A stretch of DNA of 64,000 nucleotides from Chloroflexota bacterium (GTDB lineage: Bacteria; Chloroflexota; Anaerolineae; JAAYZQ01): positions 114,629 to 178,628 of the forward strand of contig JAGVRI010000005.1 in the NCBI GenBank assembly GCA_018606645.1. The letters run 5' to 3'. A model generated the notes under the pieces. That model saw only the letters and a program-made list of their open reading frames with translations. It did not search any database and was not told where the DNA came from. Positions within the stretch are counted from its first letter, which is position 1, and each line of letters starts with the position of its first letter. Of this stretch, positions 7,747 to 15,844 are shown piece after piece. The position numbers and the translations under genes were made by a program.

Positions 7747-8547
7747 TCAAGAGACGGAATGGGTCCCTTGAGCCTCCATTAACTTCAGGAGCAGTTCCTG
7801 GCGGTTCGATACGTTTAGTTTCGTATGCATGTTGGCCAGATGTCGGTAGACAGTGGCCAGGCTCACGCACAAGTGATTGCTGATCTTGGCTGGAGTCAAT
7901 CCCCGGCACAGCAAGTCCGCGATTTCCGATTCTCGCCTGGTGAGGAACTGTTGGACCTCCAGATTCTGGACAGACCGGTTTTTTGAGGCCAGGACGAACA
8001 AGTTCTTATGCAGATTGTCCAGATGAGGCAGAACAACGCTGATGATCTCGATTTCGCTCTGGGTATATCCACTGCGGCCGGTTCGATCCAGGCAGCAAAC
8101 GCTTCTTACCAGATCGGCGCTGGTATGAAGGGCAAAGCCCGCGGTGTGATGAATCCGTTGAGGTTTGATATAGCCGGTAACGAATTCATCTGGCTCGTAA
8201 TCGTTCCAATCGTACACAGCGCCCTCCACCCTGGGAATCGCATACCGCCCGTTCTCTGCTCGGGTGGGAATTGCATACCGTCTGGTAGGAATGGCATACC
8301 GCCCGTTCTCGATCCGGGAATAATATTCGCGATAAATATGACTCCAGCTCGGTTCTACCCCGACCAGAAACTCGTCGTAGATTTTGCCGTTGTCATTGAC
8401 AAAGTAAACGCGCGCCTGATCGTAGGGGATCAGCCGATAGATGCGTTGTATCAGCCGCACGCCAAAATCCCTTGGCTCCCGTACACCTCCAACGTCAAGC
8501 AAGAACTCGTGGATTTTCGTCCAGGGCAGACCACTCAAAGGATCCAT
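7747..8547 (-). CDS. LuxR-family transcriptional regulator
   Basis: A 266-residue regulator. The N-terminal 190 residues form a PAS/GAF- or autoinducer-like sensor. The C-terminus is a LuxR helix-turn-helix, with FLTRRESEIADLLCRGLTPA starting near residue 200 and the recognition helix region ISNHLCVSLATVYRHLANMH. There is no receiver domain. Residues about 81-105 contain an in-frame micro-repeat in which RYAIP occurs three times (NGRYAIPT, RRYAIPT, NGRYAIPR). This looks like replication slippage inside the sensor domain. ATG at 8547 has AGAAGGGA about 11 nt upstream. A C-rich/G-rich tract lies just beyond. The target and ligand are unknown. It could control the divergent or neighbouring secreted protein genes. 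Confidence 0.85.
   Translation of the reverse strand: MDPLSGLPWTKIHEFLLDVGGVREPRDFGVRLIQRIYRLIPYDQARVYFVNDNGKIYDEFLVGVEPSWSHIYREYYSRIENGRYAIPTRRYAIPTRAENGRYAIPRVEGAVYDWNDYEPDEFVTGYIKPQRIHHTAGFALHTSADLVRSVCCLDRTGRSGYTQSEIEIISVVLPHLDNLHKNLFVLASKNRSVQNLEVQQFLTRRESEIADLLCRGLTPAKISNHLCVSLATVYRHLANMHTKLNVSNRQELLLKLMEAQGTHSVS
8233..8310 (-). repeat. In-frame micro-repeat inside the LuxR sensor domain
   Basis: The unit GGGAAT(C/T)GCATACCG and a close variant (AGGAATGGCATACCG) occurs three times, starting near 8233, 8266 and 8288. The outer copies share an extended GCCCGTTCTC. Spacing keeps the reading frame and adds roughly 16-20 residues to the sensor domain. Confidence 0.7.
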
Positions 8548-8579
8548 CGATCATTATCCCTTCTGCGAAAAATCTCTGA

Positions 8580-8623
8580 CCCCTACCCCCACCCCTACCC
8601 CCTTCACCCCCTTCCCCGCCCCG
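8580..8623 (-). repeat. G-quadruplex-capable tract upstream of the LuxR gene
   Basis: The plus strand is a run of C4-C5 blocks separated by single A, T or TA. The minus strand therefore has at least six G4-G5 runs, enough for a quadruplex, about 35 bp upstream of the LuxR start. Related G/C-run elements occur at 39.06-39.12 kb. Confidence 0.6.
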
Positions 8624-8691
8624 CACGCTGAGGAGAAAGGGGCGGTCAGGCTGCAGCGGTACTGCGCCTGAGGGCGTCGTCACCGAGCGGC

Positions 8692-10662
8692 TCACCAGTT
8701 CCTGAACACCAGTGGTAGGTAGACGGAAGAGTTGGACTGGCAGCCCATCCAATCGAGCGCCGCCCCCAGGACCGAAGCCCGCTCTTCCACCCCGCCCAGC
8801 CACTCCAGCGGCCACGCCAGGAACACGGTGCGCCAGGCGCCGCCGTTGTGAGCCGTGGAGTTGGGCTGGCCCGAGGTGTTGTACAGGAACGGACTGTGGC
8901 TGCCGGCGGCAGCGACCACCTGGTCATCGTAAGGGCCTTCATAGCCGCCAGTCGGCCAATAGGCATCCCAGGCATCGGGCCGGACCATGGTATAGGCCCC
9001 CAGTCCCCGGCCGATCGGGCTGAATGGGTTGCCGGTTGGGTCCCGCTCTGTAGTGTCGTCGGTCACAGACTGGATGCCCAGGTAATCCGTCATGAACGGG
9101 GTCACCGAGCCGGCCTCATAGTGGTAGTCTTGGGAGGAAAGGAAGAATCGCCCGCCGCCGTTCAAATAGTCCGCGACCTGGTCCTCATTATCGGTGGTAA
9201 AGACGCCGCCTTGCCAGGCGTAGCCAGTGAACCAGACCACGGCGTCGTAGGGCTGCAGATCGGTGGCGGCCGGCTGGCCTTGCGTGACGGTATCCCACAC
9301 CTGGTATGGATAGCCCAGCGTGTCCAGGGCGGAGGTATAGTAAGGACGCCCTCCCCCGTGTGTGCTGGCATAGTCCCAATCGTCATCCACCACCAGCACA
9401 CGGCACGTATGGGTGCACTCCATCGGATAAAACTCGGGGTCCCCGTAGGGAGGGTTATCGGAGGTGATACGGCCGCCAAAGACCCACATGCCAGGCAGAC
9501 CGTCGTTCGGATCGGGGGTGCAGAGAGGCACAAAGACGCCGGCATGGTCACGGCGGGGCTGGTTCAGTTCGGGGAAGGTGGTGTCCCAGGCGCCAGAGCC
9601 GATCATGTACTCCATCACCTCGCCGGACACGCCAGGCCAGTCGCCGCCGCCGACCACATAGAGCCGGCCATACCAGGGGGCCAAGAGGTCATAGCCCGCC
9701 GCATCCTCGTCGAAACCAAACCCGACCCCCTCGCCGCTGACCACCGGCATGGGCATGGCCGTCCCCACCCAACCGGCCGCCAGGTTGCGCGTGTTCAGCA
9801 CCTCGACCGCGTTGGTGGGCGCCAGGTCACCTCCGGTGTACGAGGACAATCCTCCCATGGCATAGATGCGGCTGCGTTGCACGGCAACCTGAATGTAGGC
9901 GCGAGGCAGGCCCAATTCGAGGCCGAGGTTCGTCCAGCGGGAGCCGGAAGGTTGGCGGGGATCGAACGCCCAGGTGCCGCCGTAGAAATAGGGCGCTGCC
10001 GAATACTCCCAACCACCAAACACATAGATCACGTTGTTCACCACGGCGGTGCCCATGGCGGAAACCAGATAGCCCGACACTGCCCCCGTCCAGTTGTCGG
10101 CGGTCGGTAACGCTTCCACCACCCCCACCTTGGGGTAGAAGCGCTGCACCGTGCCAATAGCGGCGTAGGTGGCGTCGGCGTCATAGCCGCCGATGATATA
10201 GACGGCCGGCCCCCGACCGGTGCCGTCGTTGCGGACCAGGTTGGCCGTATAGTTGGAGACGTCCTCGATCAGGTCCAGGCCGGTGTCGGTGTAGGTCCCA
10301 CTGACCGGGTCGAATTGCCAGATTGAGGGGTCCTCGGTGCTACTGCCGGTACGTCCGCCGAGAAAGTAGACCTTGTTCGCCCACGCATTCCCGGACGGGC
10401 CGGGGACAAAGACGGCATCGAAACGGGTGTACTCAAAGGGCGAATCGGGCCCGAAAGTCCAACTCCCCGCCGCCGCAGGCTGCAGAGGGGCGGCGGCCGG
10501 CGGTTCGGCCGGCGGCGGGACGGTGACCGGCATACCGGGCGGTTGAGGGACGCGTGGTCGGTCTGGCGGAACCGGCTCCTGGGCCAACAACGGAGTGGCG
10601 AGCAGCATCAACAACACAACCAGCCCGGTGAAACCAACGAACGAACGATTCTTGAGCCTCAT
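8692..10662 (-). CDS. Secreted Kelch-propeller protein with GATase1-like domain and LPLVFRN C-terminus
   Basis: A 656-residue secreted protein. Signal peptide residues 1-27 (LVVLLMLLATPLLAQ), then a Pro-rich linker to about 65. Kelch-type blades cover about 75-410, recognised by repeats such as VYFLGGRTG, VYIIGGYDA, IYVFGGW, IYAMGGLS, LYVVGGG and MWVFGGR. A second domain from about 425 (CRVLVVDDDWDY, then DAVVWFTGYAW) resembles glutamine-amidotransferase-like domains found in secreted proteins. It ends SSVYLPLVFRNW. The last gene of this window ends in a closely similar motif, suggesting a shared surface-sorting signal. The start has AAGGAGGAATGAAAG upstream and a consensus promoter at 10746-10774. 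Confidence 0.85.
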   Translation of the reverse strand: MRLKNRSFVGFTGLVVLLMLLATPLLAQEPVPPDRPRVPQPPGMPVTVPPPAEPPAAAPLQPAAAGSWTFGPDSPFEYTRFDAVFVPGPSGNAWANKVYFLGGRTGSSTEDPSIWQFDPVSGTYTDTGLDLIEDVSNYTANLVRNDGTGRGPAVYIIGGYDADATYAAIGTVQRFYPKVGVVEALPTADNWTGAVSGYLVSAMGTAVVNNVIYVFGGWEYSAAPYFYGGTWAFDPRQPSGSRWTNLGLELGLPRAYIQVAVQRSRIYAMGGLSSYTGGDLAPTNAVEVLNTRNLAAGWVGTAMPMPVVSGEGVGFGFDEDAAGYDLLAPWYGRLYVVGGGDWPGVSGEVMEYMIGSGAWDTTFPELNQPRRDHAGVFVPLCTPDPNDGLPGMWVFGGRITSDNPPYGDPEFYPMECTHTCRVLVVDDDWDYASTHGGGRPYYTSALDTLGYPYQVWDTVTQGQPAATDLQPYDAVVWFTGYAWQGGVFTTDNEDQVADYLNGGGRFFLSSQDYHYEAGSVTPFMTDYLGIQSVTDDTTERDPTGNPFSPIGRGLGAYTMVRPDAWDAYWPTGGYEGPYDDQVVAAAGSHSPFLYNTSGQPNSTAHNGGAWRTVFLAWPLEWLGGVEERASVLGAALDWMGCQSNSSVYLPLVFRNW

Positions 10663-10745
10663 CTTTCATTCCTCCTTATATAGGGGGGGATTCCCTGGAA
10701 AGCTGCGCGCAGGAAGATTCTATGGGATAGACAGGACCTAAATCG

Positions 10746-10774
10746 AGTATAGCGCAATCGATCCCATCTGTCAA
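10746..10774 (-). promoter_or_regulatory. Consensus promoter of the Kelch protein gene
   Basis: Minus strand TTGACA (10774-10769), a 17-bp spacer and TATACT (10751-10746). The start point is about 10739, giving a leader of about 75 nt. It is arranged back-to-back with the plus-strand promoter at 10793-10821. Confidence 0.8.
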
Positions 10775-10776
10775 AC

Positions 10777-10792
10777 TAGGACCATAGTCCTA
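10777..10792. promoter_or_regulatory. Palindromic operator candidate between divergent promoters
   Basis: TAGGAC (10777-10782), CATA, GTCCTA (10787-10792): a perfect 6-bp inverted repeat exactly between the two opposed -35 boxes (10769-10774 and 10793-10798). A dimeric regulator here would touch both promoters. The symmetry extends into the flanking CTGTCAA/TTGACAG. Confidence 0.6.
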
Positions 10793-10821
10793 TTGACAGT
10801 GGAGGAAAGGGCGGATATAGT
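10793..10821 (+). promoter_or_regulatory. Consensus promoter of a candidate small RNA
   Basis: TTGACA (10793-10798), a 17-bp spacer and TATAGT (10816-10821). The start point is about 10827-10830. No protein gene follows on the plus strand; a terminator hairpin follows about 45 nt later. Confidence 0.75.
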
Positions 10822-10827
10822 GGAGGG

Positions 10828-10914
10828 TGAAAGGTGCTCGGTTGCCCTCCTTGAGGCTCCTTTCTTTGTGCAGGCGCGTCCATCTCAGAAGAGATGGACG
10901 CGCCTTAATTGTCT
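10828..10914 (+). ncRNA. Candidate small RNA with anti-Shine-Dalgarno loop
   Basis: A transcript of about 85 nt is implied by the promoter at 10793-10821 and a strong terminator. The terminator is GGCGCGTCCATCTC (10873-10886), loop AGAA, GAGATGGACGCGCC (10891-10904), then TTAATTGTCT. The 5-prime half can fold with GAAAGG (10829-10834) against CCTTTC (10859-10864). Its interior carries GCCCTCCTTGAGG, which includes CCUCCUU, complementary to ribosome binding sites. That is the hallmark of C-rich-loop regulatory RNAs, so it may repress mRNAs by masking their Shine-Dalgarno sequences (inference). No known RNA family was recognised. The hairpin may also end the convergent nifS transcript. Confidence 0.55.
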
Positions 10915-10933
10915 CGTGCAAGCTTTCCCCGCG

Positions 10934-12109
10934 CTACGTCAAGGGGCTGATCTTCCGCAGCTTGTCAATGATGCCCGGCAGGATGTCGAGCACATAGTCC
11001 ACATCTTCGTCCGTGTTCTCCTTGCCCAGGGTGAGCCGCAGGGAGCCATGGGCCACTTCGTGGGGAAATCCCATGGCTGTCAACACATGCGATGGTTCCA
11101 GCGAGGCGCTGGTGCAGGCCGACCCGCTGCTGGCTGCCACTCCCATCATATCCAGGTTGAGGAGGATCGATTCCCCTTCCACATACTTGAAGACAAAACT
11201 GGCGCTGTTGGGCAGCCGTTGGGTAGGATGGCCGGTTAACTGGCTATCGGGGATGCGTTCCAGCACGCCGGCGATCAATCGATCGCGGAGGCGGACCAGC
11301 CGGGCGTTGGTCTCCTCTAGTTCCTCGTAGGCCAGGCGCAGGGCCGTGGCCAGGCCGACGATATAGGGCACATTCTCCGTGCCGGCGCGACGGTTACGCT
11401 CATGACCGCCTCCGGTCTGCATCGGCAAAAAGGGAACGCCGCGCCGGGCATAGAGCACCCCAACCCCTTTGGGGCCATAGAATTTGTGGGCCGACAGCGA
11501 CATAAAGTCGACGCGCAGCGCCTTCACATCCAGACTCAGGCTGCCGCCGGCCTGGACGGCGTCGGTATGGAAGGGGATCTTGTGAGCGCGGGCGATCTCC
11601 CCGATCTCGGCAATCGGCTCAATGGTCCCCACTTCGTTGTTGGCATAGATGATACTGATGAGCGCGGTGTTGGGGCGAATTGCCCGCTCCACTTCGGCCG
11701 GGTCCACCAAGCCGTAGCCGTCGACCGGGACGTAAGTGACCTCAAAGCCAAAGTACTTTTCCAACTGTTCCATCGTATGGCCCACGGCGTGATGCTCGAT
11801 GGTCGTGGTGATCAGATGGTTCTTCCCGGAGCGATGGCGCTGGTCAAAGGCCACCCCCCGCAGCGCCAGGTTGTCGCTTTCGGTGCCGCAACTGGTAAAG
11901 ATCACCTCGTTCGGCGTGCAGTTCAGGATGTCAGCCACTGTCTGCCGCGCCTCGTCCATGGCGCGCGCCGCCTCGCGCCCCAGACGATAGATGCTGGAGG
12001 CATTGCCGTACTTTTCCGTCCAATAGGGCAACATCGCCTCCACCACCCGAGGATCGACGGCGGTCGTTGCCGCGTGGTCCAGATATACCGTGCGTTTGGG
12101 CTGTTCCAT
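10934..12109 (-). CDS. nifS: Cysteine desulfurase (NifS/IscS type)
   Basis: A 391-residue PLP enzyme that takes sulfur from cysteine for Fe-S clusters and tRNA thiolation (for example by MnmA). Start [16 protein letters not shown] is typical. The PLP lysine is in [10 protein letters not shown] (about residue 206), and HTDAVQAGG and ETDNLA-like TESDNLAL are present. The catalytic Cys lies in the loop [16 protein letters not shown] (about residue 330), characteristic of group I enzymes. ATG at 12109 with AGGAGCAAGAG is preferred over an upstream frame extension to 12190. It is the last gene of rrf2-cysE-cysK-nifS, so cysteine synthesis and use are co-transcribed. Confidence 0.95.
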   Translation of the reverse strand: MEQPKRTVYLDHAATTAVDPRVVEAMLPYWTEKYGNASSIYRLGREAARAMDEARQTVADILNCTPNEVIFTSCGTESDNLALRGVAFDQRHRSGKNHLITTTIEHHAVGHTMEQLEKYFGFEVTYVPVDGYGLVDPAEVERAIRPNTALISIIYANNEVGTIEPIAEIGEIARAHKIPFHTDAVQAGGSLSLDVKALRVDFMSLSAHKFYGPKGVGVLYARRGVPFLPMQTGGGHERNRRAGTENVPYIVGLATALRLAYEELEETNARLVRLRDRLIAGVLERIPDSQLTGHPTQRLPNSASFVFKYVEGESILLNLDMMGVAASSGSACTSASLEPSHVLTAMGFPHEVAHGSLRLTLGKENTDEDVDYVLDILPGIIDKLRKISPLT

Positions 12110-12182
12110 ATCTCTTGCTCCTGTGTCCCATTCAATTCGTGAATGCCAATGCAATGTGTCGCGCCCGGGGACCGGGCTGATC

Positions 12183-13100
12183 CTAGTCAAACAATCCCGT
12201 GCTCAGATACCGCTCTCCGGTGTCGGGCAGTACGGTGACCACCACCTTGCCCTCGCCCAGACGTCTGGCCACCTGAAGAGCGGCCCAGGCCGCCGCTCCC
12301 GACGAAATGCCCACCAGCAGGCCCTCCTCCCGCGCCAGGCGACGGGCGGTCTCGGCGGCGTCCTCGTTGGTCACGGTGATGATCTCGTCCACCACCGCCC
12401 GGTTCAGCACATCCGGCACGAACCCGGCACCGATCCCCTGGATGCGGTGGCGGCCGGGTTGTCCGCCGGAGAGGACGGGCGAATCGGCCGGCTCGACGGC
12501 CACAATCCATACCTCCGGCAAAGCCTGCTTCAGGACCTCACCCACCCCGGTGATGGTCCCTCCCGTGCCCACGCCGGCGACAAAGGCGTCCACATGACCG
12601 ACCTGCTCCAGGATTTCCCGGGCAGTGGTTTGGCGGTGGACCTCCGGGTTAGCCGGGTTCTTGAACTGCTGCGGCATAAAGTAGCCGTGTTCGCGCGCCA
12701 ATTCCTCGGCCTTGGCGACCGCGCCCTTCATCCCCTCGGCTCCCGGGGTGAGGATCAATTCTGCGCCAAAGGCCTTCAGGATCGCCCGCCGTTCCGCACT
12801 CATCGTATCGGGCATGACCAGGATGAGCCGGTAACCCTTGACGGCGGCGACCATGGCCAGAGCGATGCCGGTGTTGCCGCTGGTCGGCTCAATGATAACG
12901 CTTCCCGGTTTGAGGATCCCCGCCGCCTCGGCGGCCTCGATCATTGACTTGCCGATGCGGTCTTTGACGCTGCCGCCCGGGTTGTCCTTCTCCAATTTGA
13001 CCCACACCGTGGCGGAGCCGGGACCGGGGAGACGTTGTAGTCGCACCACCGGGGTGTTGCCGATCAAGTCCACGACAGTCTCTGCGCGGTTCGGTTTCAT
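12183..13100 (-). CDS. cysK: Cysteine synthase (O-acetylserine sulfhydrylase)
   Basis: A 305-residue PLP enzyme converting O-acetylserine plus sulfide to cysteine. The PLP lysine is in [14 protein letters not shown] (about residue 47). The substrate loop [12 protein letters not shown] and the phosphate-binding [13 protein letters not shown] are intact, and the C-terminus has [12 protein letters not shown]. Length and motifs are standard for the CysK/CysM group. The start has AAAGGAGG upstream. It lies 19 bp after cysE, whose product it can bind as the cysteine synthase complex, and 73 bp before nifS. Confidence 0.95.
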   Translation of the reverse strand: MKPNRAETVVDLIGNTPVVRLQRLPGPGSATVWVKLEKDNPGGSVKDRIGKSMIEAAEAAGILKPGSVIIEPTSGNTGIALAMVAAVKGYRLILVMPDTMSAERRAILKAFGAELILTPGAEGMKGAVAKAEELAREHGYFMPQQFKNPANPEVHRQTTAREILEQVGHVDAFVAGVGTGGTITGVGEVLKQALPEVWIVAVEPADSPVLSGGQPGRHRIQGIGAGFVPDVLNRAVVDEIITVTNEDAAETARRLAREEGLLVGISSGAAAWAALQVARRLGEGKVVVTVLPDTGERYLSTGLFD

Positions 13101-13119
13101 AGCAATGTCCTCCTTTTGC

Positions 13120-13992
13120 TCAGTCCTGTGCGTCTTGTGGATGAATGCTGTCCCTCAGCCAGGTGCACTCCAGGGGCACCTCGTCGCCGGCATCCAGCGG
13201 GGTGGTCTTGGTCAGGTCGCGCATCTGCCGCTCCAAGACCTCGATGCGGTCCACCAGGCACTTTAAGGTCTCGATGACCGGGTCGGGTAGTTTGGAGTGG
13301 TCCAGCAGGTCTTGAGGCCGTTGCGTCAGACGGCGCCCATTGATGCGCACCACCCGGCCGGGCACACCGACCACCGTCGCCCCCGGCGGCACCGATTCGA
13401 TCACCACCGAACCCGAGCCGACCTTGGCTCCATCGCCGACGGTGATGTTCCCCAGGATCACGGCATGGGAGCCGATGACGACGTTGTTGCCGATGGTGGG
13501 ATGGCGTTTGACCTTTTCCAATGACGTGCCCCCCAGGATGGCGCCGGTATACATCAGGACATCATCGCCGATCTCGGCCGTCTCGCCGATGACCACCCCG
13601 GCCCCATGGTCGATGAAGAAACGGCGCCCGATCCGCGCCCCAGGATGGATCTCGATGCCAGTCAGAAACCGGCTCAGGTGTGAAACCATCCGCGCCAGGG
13701 TCAGGTGATTCCGTCGCCACAAGCCGTGAGCGAGCCGGTGCATCCAACAGGCATGCAGTCCTGGATAGCAGGTCAGGACCTCGAACAGGCTCCGCGCCGC
13801 CGGGTCTTTGTCAAAGACGGTCTGGATATCCTCCCGCCAGAGGTCGCGCCACTCTCTCAACCGCTGCAGCCAGCGGGGTCCCCTGCGGGGCAACGCCGTA
13901 GCTTCACTTTGATCCAGGATTTTCACTTTCGAATCGGTAACCATGCTCGCCCACTTTCCAGGGATGGTGATGACATACGGCTGTCGGCTCAT
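13120..13992 (-). CDS. cysE: Serine O-acetyltransferase
   Basis: Acetylates serine for cysteine synthesis. The helical N-terminal part ([18 protein letters not shown], ending [18 protein letters not shown]) is followed by a left-handed beta-helix of hexapeptide repeats ([39 protein letters not shown]). The start is uncertain. ATG at 13992 lies 8 bp after the rrf2 stop but lacks a clear Shine-Dalgarno sequence, while ATG at 13944 is equally possible and would give 274 residues instead of 290. The C-terminal tail after the hexapeptides is long and may act in regulation. Confidence 0.9.
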   Translation of the reverse strand: MSRQPYVITIPGKWASMVTDSKVKILDQSEATALPRRGPRWLQRLREWRDLWREDIQTVFDKDPAARSLFEVLTCYPGLHACWMHRLAHGLWRRNHLTLARMVSHLSRFLTGIEIHPGARIGRRFFIDHGAGVVIGETAEIGDDVLMYTGAILGGTSLEKVKRHPTIGNNVVIGSHAVILGNITVGDGAKVGSGSVVIESVPPGATVVGVPGRVVRINGRRLTQRPQDLLDHSKLPDPVIETLKCLVDRIEVLERQMRDLTKTTPLDAGDEVPLECTWLRDSIHPQDAQD

Positions 13993-14000
13993 TCGATAAA

Positions 14001-14402
14001 TCACACCAGGTCGGCCAGGGTAATCGAGTCCAATGTTTCCACCAGGCGATCGCGCACCCGCTGCCAGATGCTGCGGGCGGTACAACCTTCCTCGTACGCA
14101 CACGGGACACAGCGTTCCTCGATCATGCACTCGACGGGCAGGATCGAACCCTCCAGGGCGCGGATCACGTCCCCGGCGGTCATCGTCTCTGGCGACCGGC
14201 TCAGGGCATAGCCGCCCTGCGCGCCCCGGGTGCTGACCAGCAGGCCTGCCCGGCGGAGATCGATGGCGATCTGCTCCAGGTAGGCCTGAGAGATACCCTG
14301 GCTTTTAGCGATCTCGGCCAGCGACAGAGGACCCTGCCCGAAATGGCGGGCAAATTCGCCCATCGCCCGCAATCCATACAACTCCTTGGCCGACACTCGC
14401 AC
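14001..14402 (-). CDS. Rrf2-family regulator with Fe-S-type cysteines
   Basis: A 133-residue winged-helix regulator starting with GTG (GGAGGG upstream). The helix-turn-helix includes [20 protein letters not shown], and the wing is [14 protein letters not shown] cysteine cluster, C-x6-C-x2-C-x5-C ([16 protein letters not shown], about residues 92-107), lies where IscR, NsrR and RsrR bind Fe-S clusters. It is the first gene of the cysE-cysK-nifS operon, so it probably senses cysteine or Fe-S status and autoregulates the operon through the palindrome at 14426-14449. CymR-like function is the main alternative, although CymR usually lacks such a cluster. Confidence 0.9.
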   Translation of the reverse strand: MRVSAKELYGLRAMGEFARHFGQGPLSLAEIAKSQGISQAYLEQIAIDLRRAGLLVSTRGAQGGYALSRSPETMTAGDVIRALEGSILPVECMIEERCVPCAYEEGCTARSIWQRVRDRLVETLDSITLADLV

Positions 14403-14425
14403 GTTCTTTTCCCTCCGACCTGACC

Positions 14426-14449
14426 AATCCCTACAAAAAAGTCGGGATT
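14426..14449 (-). promoter_or_regulatory. Rrf2-type operator of the cysteine/Fe-S operon
   Basis: Reading the minus strand: AATCCCGACTTTTTTGTAGG followed by GATT. AATCCC and GGGATT are perfect 6-bp arms, and the inner bases also match partly (AATCCCnAC on both strands). The site covers the predicted transcript start, as expected for autorepression. Confidence 0.65.
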
Positions 14450-14478
14450 ATTCTATCACACGCAGAATGGTTTGTCAA
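14450..14478 (-). promoter_or_regulatory. Promoter of rrf2-cysE-cysK-nifS
   Basis: Minus strand TTGACA (14478-14473), a 17-bp spacer and TAGAAT (14455-14450). The start point, about 14443, is inside the palindromic operator. Confidence 0.8.
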
Positions 14479-14486
14479 ATCGGGAG

Positions 14487-14513
14487 TTGACTTGGGCCGA
14501 CTTTCGGTAATAC
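14487..14513 (+). promoter_or_regulatory. Possible promoter of the six-helix membrane protein
   Basis: TTGACT (14487-14492) and TAATAC (14508-14513) with a short 15-bp spacer, 25 bp before the ATG at 14538. It is divergent from the cysteine operon promoter. The call is weak because of the spacer. Confidence 0.35.
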
Positions 14514-14537
14514 TCGCTGAGACGAAAGGAGTACCCT

Positions 14538-15209
14538 ATGACCGATTCGAGTCGACGAATCAGGCTCTGGGGGCGCTGGATAGCGGCCAATGCGGTGGGC
14601 GAGATGCTGGGCCTGGGCGCCACCTTTGCGGCAATGGCCCTGGCCTCTTCCCGCCTGGAGGGCTACCCAGGCGCCGGAAACGCACCGCTGATGCTCCTTC
14701 TGGCCGTGGCCGGTGGCGCGCTGGAAGCCACGCTGGTCGGCCTGGCCCAGTGGTGGGCCATGCACCCCTGGTTCCCGGCCATCCCCCGCTGTGCCTGGTG
14801 GCTGGCGACGGTGGTCGGGGCGCTGGTGGCCTACCTGCTGGGTTACCTGCCCTCGACTCTGATGAGTCTGGGCGAAGAGGCTTCGCAGACGCCAGCGGTG
14901 GAGCCGCCGCAGTGGCTGGTGTTGTTGCTGTCCGCCGCGTTGGGCCTCATCGCCGGGGCGGTGCTGTCATTTGCGCAGTGGTGGGTCCTGCGCAAACATG
15001 TGGCGCGCGCCGGATGGTGGGTGCCGGCCCATATGCTGGCCTGGTTGGTGGGCATGCCGATCATCTTCTGGGGCATCGACCTCGCCCAGGCCGGACGACC
15101 GCTGGCGCAGATGGTGGGACTGTTGGCCGGCTGCCTGCTCCTGACCGGATCGGTGGTCGGTGCCATCCATGGCACGGTCGTGGTGGCGCTGGCCGGCCCG
15201 CGGCGATGA
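14538..15209 (+). CDS. Six-helix membrane protein with internal duplication
   Basis: A 223-residue integral membrane protein with about six hydrophobic segments. Two halves share a motif in which QWW is followed after about 13 residues by WW and another helix: LAQWWAMHPW...CAWWLATVVG and FAQWWVLRKH...GWWVPAHMLA. I have seen such QWxxLR/WW repeats in uncharacterised membrane proteins of Chloroflexota and cyanobacteria. No function is known to me. The start has AAAGGAG at good spacing. It converges on the Cys-rich secreted protein gene with only 38 bp between the stops. Confidence 0.8.
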   Translation: MTDSSRRIRLWGRWIAANAVGEMLGLGATFAAMALASSRLEGYPGAGNAPLMLLLAVAGGALEATLVGLAQWWAMHPWFPAIPRCAWWLATVVGALVAYLLGYLPSTLMSLGEEASQTPAVEPPQWLVLLLSAALGLIAGAVLSFAQWWVLRKHVARAGWWVPAHMLAWLVGMPIIFWGIDLAQAGRPLAQMVGLLAGCLLLTGSVVGAIHGTVVVALAGPRR

Positions 15210-15247
15210 ATGCTTGTTCTGCCGTGTAAGCCAGCGCTACAAGTCCG

Positions 15248-15844
15248 CTATCTTTTCCACCACCGCCCCACCGCGACCATCAGGCCGATCACGGCAGCAC
15301 CGGGACAGGGCAAATTCACGGGGCCGGTGCCCTGGTCTGGGGTGGGAGTTGGTCCTTCCTGGCCCGCTTCACTTTCACAGGCCAGCGCCTCGATCCATTG
15401 GTAAGACGCCGGGCAGACCCAGTTCCTCGCCTCCACATCCTGGGGCCGCCGCGTCCAGCCCGTGGGCAGGCGGCAGGTTTCGATATCGTTCACAAAGGCG
15501 CATTGCTTCGCCCGGCGGTTGATCACCAGGTCCTCACAGTCACCGGCGGCGCCGCTGTGTCCCTCGCTGCAGCAGAACGAGGCCTTGAGCGGCTGGCATT
15601 GGTGGTCGATCCGGCCGATGTCGGTGTACCCCTCCGGACAGGAGACGGCAGAGGTCACGCCGAGCACTTCCCAGCCGGCCGGAGGGAAACAATCCATGCA
15701 TTCGTCGCCGGCAAAGAACTCGCCACACTGCCGGGTTTCGTGATTGACCGCGAGCCTTGGCGGCAGGGGAGCCGCCACCAGACCGCTCCAAGGGATCAGA
15801 AGCAGGATCACCAGCAGTACGCCCATTCGAACCACACCTTTCAT
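15248..15844 (-). CDS. Secreted Cys-rich protein with PCPGA-helix-basic C-terminus
   Basis: A 198-residue protein. Signal peptide residues 1-25 (VLLVILLLIPWSGLVAA), then a domain with about 13 cysteines (ECMDCFPP, HQCQPLKASFCCSEG and others), probably disulfide-bonded outside the cell. A Thr/Pro linker (GPTPTPDQGTG) leads to a C-terminal PCPGAAVIGLMVAVGRWWKR. That layout of short motif, hydrophobic stretch and basic end resembles CTERM-type sorting signals. GGAGG precedes the ATG, which overlaps the stop of the L-serine dehydratase gene as ATGA, so the two are coupled. The function is unknown. Confidence 0.75.
   Translation of the reverse strand: MKGVVRMGVLLVILLLIPWSGLVAAPLPPRLAVNHETRQCGEFFAGDECMDCFPPAGWEVLGVTSAVSCPEGYTDIGRIDHQCQPLKASFCCSEGHSGAAGDCEDLVINRRAKQCAFVNDIETCRLPTGWTRRPQDVEARNWVCPASYQWIEALACESEAGQEGPTPTPDQGTGPVNLPCPGAAVIGLMVAVGRWWKR

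Noticed and set aside
8579..8625. CRISPR-like array in the C-rich tract
   Set aside because: The units are only 5-6 bp homopolymer blocks with no spacers.
10773..10914. Known RNA families (SRP RNA, 6S, tmRNA, RNase P) for the small RNA
   Set aside because: None of their conserved cores is present in the 85-nt candidate.
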